DNA from: SAR324 cluster bacterium
GTDB lineage: Bacteria; Bdellovibrionota; UBA2361; JAAZON01
Length of the DNA stretch: 8,863 nucleotides
Reading direction: 5' to 3'
Assembly (NCBI GenBank): GCA_012797725.1
Contig: JAAZON010000436.1
Span: 1 to 8,863 of the forward strand
The notes beneath the pieces are model-generated. The model saw only the letters and a list, made by a program, of their open reading frames with translations. It did not search any database and was not told the DNA's origin. The position numbers were made by a program, and so were the translations under genes. This document shows positions 7,821 through 8,863 of this stretch, piece after piece; position 1 is the stretch's first letter, and every line of letters begins with the position of its first letter.

Positions 7821-7859
7821 ATGAAAAAGGCTATAAAGTTATGCTAAATATGTCTAGAA
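7821..7859 (+). repeat. Duplicated 39-bp intergenic element, copy 1
   Basis: It matches copy 2 (8050-8088) at 34 of 39 positions with no gap: seven bases ATGAAAA, a variable hexamer, then a 26-base block (7834-7859) with one mismatch. On the plus strand TGAAAA (7822-7827) and an extended -10-like TGC-TAAATA (7843-7850) are 17 bases apart. On the minus strand TAGACA (7857-7852) resembles a -35 box and TATAGC (7835-7830) a -10 box, with a short spacer of 16 bases. That would place a DUF58 transcript start almost at its ATG. Function is inferred only. Confidence 0.6.
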
Positions 7860-7926
7860 TGGGAATCTAGAGGTTATTCTCATCCATTTTTTTAGAAATG
7901 AATGATGTAGGTTTTATTAAAAGTCT

Positions 7927-7957
7927 AAACAAAGAAGGGGTTATCCACTTTGTTTTT
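7927..7957 (+). terminator. Hairpin followed by T-tract, possible terminator or attenuator
   Basis: AAACAAAG (7927-7934) and CTTTGTTT (7948-7955) form a perfect 8-bp stem, with inner GG/CC pairs possible in the 13-base loop, and the right arm runs into five T. The stem is AT-rich, so strength is doubtful. No gene ends upstream on this strand; it could end a short transcript from copy 1 of the duplicated element, or act in a long pssA leader. The loop holds TTATCCACT (7941-7949), one mismatch from a DnaA box. Confidence 0.3.
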
Positions 7958-8014
7958 ACGCTCTTCAGTCGTGACATAAGGTTCTTTTGTTCATAATTTT
8001 GACCTTTCCCTGTT

Positions 8015-8046
8015 CATATGAAATTACTTTATAGTATTTTCATATG
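8015..8046. promoter_or_regulatory. 32-bp near-perfect dyad, candidate operator
   Basis: The dyad runs between two CATATG hexamers (8015-8020 and 8041-8046); 14 of 16 base pairs are symmetric, with the centre between 8030 and 8031. Read on the minus strand, its right half is CATATGAAAA, TA, CTATAAAGT. The same motif with one extra spacer base lies on the plus strand at 7818-7839, over the DUF58 start codon. A dimeric regulator controlling both divergent units is possible. The central TATAGT (8030-8035) could instead be a -10 box, but I find no matching -35. Confidence 0.45.
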
Positions 8047-8049
8047 GGC

Positions 8050-8088
8050 ATGAAAATGCCATTAAAGTTATGCTAAAAATGTCTAGAA
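8050..8088 (+). promoter_or_regulatory. Duplicated 39-bp element copy 2, candidate pssA promoter
   Basis: This is the second copy of the element at 7821-7859. TGAAAA (8051-8056) and TGC-TAAAAA (8072-8079) are spaced 17 bases apart, as in copy 1, giving a plausible extended -10 promoter. A start near 8086 would leave a leader of about 34 bases before pssA with its ribosome binding site. The -35 match is poor, so this rests mainly on spacing, duplication and position. Confidence 0.4.
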
Positions 8089-8109
8089 CAGAAGGTCGTT
8101 GCTGCAATT

Positions 8110-8116
8110 AGAGGTG
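8110..8116 (+). promoter_or_regulatory. pssA ribosome binding site
   Basis: AGAGGTG lies three bases before the ATG at 8120 and fixes that start. A related TAGAGGT occurs at 7868-7874 after copy 1 of the duplicated element, without a usable gene behind it. Confidence 0.7.
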
Positions 8117-8119
8117 TTT

Positions 8120-8863
8120 ATGAAAAAGCCGAAAAAAGAAGAAATTATGCAACGCTGGTACAAGAGACGCTTTATCTTGCCAAATGCGGTTACTGTCGGG
8201 AACATGTTTTGCGGCTTCCTCACCATAGTCTATGCGACCTCCGGACGCTTTGATAAGGCTTGTATAGCAATTGCATTGGGTATTCTGCTCGATGGCTTTG
8301 ATGGAAAGGTTGCACGGAAACTAAATGCCACTTCAAAGTTCGGAATGGAATTTGATTCCTTGTCTGATGTTATCACCTTTGGAGTTGCGCCTGCTGTGCT
8401 AATGTATAATTGGTGTTTTAAGACTTCAGCAGATGAGTTTGGAGTCCTGGTGAATTTTATTTATCTAATATGCACTGCAAGCAGGTTAGCTCGTTTTAAT
8501 GTGACAGAACCAGATCTTAAACGCTTTTGCGGACTTCCTAGTCCAGCAGCGGCGGCAGGAGTTGCCTCGTTTGTCTTTTTAGATCCCATTTCACGTGACA
8601 GCATTTGGCTAACAGGAATAGGGGCGGTCGTCATGCTGTCCCTTGCTTATCTTATGGTTTGCCGCATTCCTTACATCAGCATTAAAGTCTTTCAGATGAA
8701 GAGTATGCCTCTTAGGGGGCGTCTAGCAATAGGTCTGGTCATTGCACTGGTGTGGTGGAAACCCCAATGGAGTCTATTTTTGCTTTCAGCAGGCTACGCG
8801 CTTAGCGGTCCAGTAGCTTTGTTTCTTTCATCCAAAAGGAAAATGGGAATATCTCCCCAAGAA
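8120..8863 (+). CDS. pssA: CDP-diacylglycerol-serine O-phosphatidyltransferase (PssA), 3' end outside window
   Basis: 248 codons are present with no stop before the edge. The CDP-alcohol phosphotransferase motif is complete: D58, D61-G62, A65-R66, G75, D79 and D83. The N-terminal PNAVTVGNMFCGFLTI (21-36), the stretch DSLSDVITFGVAPAVLMY (79-96), SRLARFNV and FCGLPSPAAAAG identify the PssA branch rather than PgsA. The enzyme joins CDP-diacylglycerol and serine to give phosphatidylserine and CMP at the inner membrane; decarboxylation of the product yields phosphatidylethanolamine. Several hydrophobic segments follow the motif. The Lys/Arg-rich N-terminus (MKKPKKEE, then RWYKRR) should lie in the cytoplasm. 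The gene is divergent from the DUF58 operon across a 299-bp control region. A phosphatidylserine decarboxylase gene often adjoins pssA but is not in the window. Confidence 0.95.
   Translation, partial: MKKPKKEEIMQRWYKRRFILPNAVTVGNMFCGFLTIVYATSGRFDKACIAIALGILLDGFDGKVARKLNATSKFGMEFDSLSDVITFGVAPAVLMYNWCFKTSADEFGVLVNFIYLICTASRLARFNVTEPDLKRFCGLPSPAAAAGVASFVFLDPISRDSIWLTGIGAVVMLSLAYLMVCRIPYISIKVFQMKSMPLRGRLAIGLVIALVWWKPQWSLFLLSAGYALSGPVALFLSSKRKMGISPQE

Noticed and set aside
7853..7871. Two TCTAGA sites 13 bp apart as an operator
   Set aside because: The hexamer is self-complementary and the spacer shows little symmetry; the first copy is part of the duplicated element.
7941..7949. DnaA-box-like TTATCCACT, hint of a replication origin
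   Set aside because: A single box with one mismatch, no cluster, and no dnaA, dnaN or gidA nearby.
1..8863. Alternative genetic code with TGA as sense codon
   Set aside because: The DUF58, transglutaminase, MoxR and pssA frames have no internal TGA over long lengths. A reassigned code would show many.

Overview
The window is bacterial, probably from a Gram-negative with a cell envelope. The proteins include a secreted protein with tandem immunoglobulin-like domains, a periplasm-facing transglutaminase and PssA-type phosphatidylserine synthase. Long arrays of bacterial Ig-like domains ending in 'Y.CVV.N..G.V.S..A.LTV' are common in Verrucomicrobiota and related PVC bacteria. That is my best guess for the lineage, but it is inference and not firm.

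Layout. Positions 1-1082 (+) hold the 3' end of a large protein made of four Ig-like modules, each exactly 85 codons long. Positions 1083-1334 are a convergent gap. Positions 1335-7820 (-) are one compact operon, transcribed as: DUF58 protein, TgpA-like membrane transglutaminase, TPR protein with signal peptide, MoxR-family AAA+ ATPase. The first two junctions are TAATG overlaps. The TPR gene is interrupted by one in-frame TGA (3641-3643), so it appears as a 213-residue and a 426-residue reading frame in the same phase. Positions 7821-8119 are the divergent control region. Positions 8120-8863 (+) hold the start of pssA, which runs off the window.

How the genes work together. MoxR, DUF58, transglutaminase and TPR proteins form a widely conserved but poorly understood envelope module. 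MoxR is thought to act as an ATP-driven chaperone or remodeller, DUF58 and the transglutaminase sit in the inner membrane, and the TPR protein is probably a periplasmic scaffold. The usual order has MoxR first; here it is last. PssA makes phosphatidylserine, the precursor of phosphatidylethanolamine.

The least expected signals are the in-frame TGA in the TPR gene and the structure of the divergent intergenic region. That region holds a 39-bp promoter-like element duplicated 229 bp apart, a 32-bp near-perfect dyad that shares a motif with the DUF58 start region, and a hairpin followed by a T-tract.
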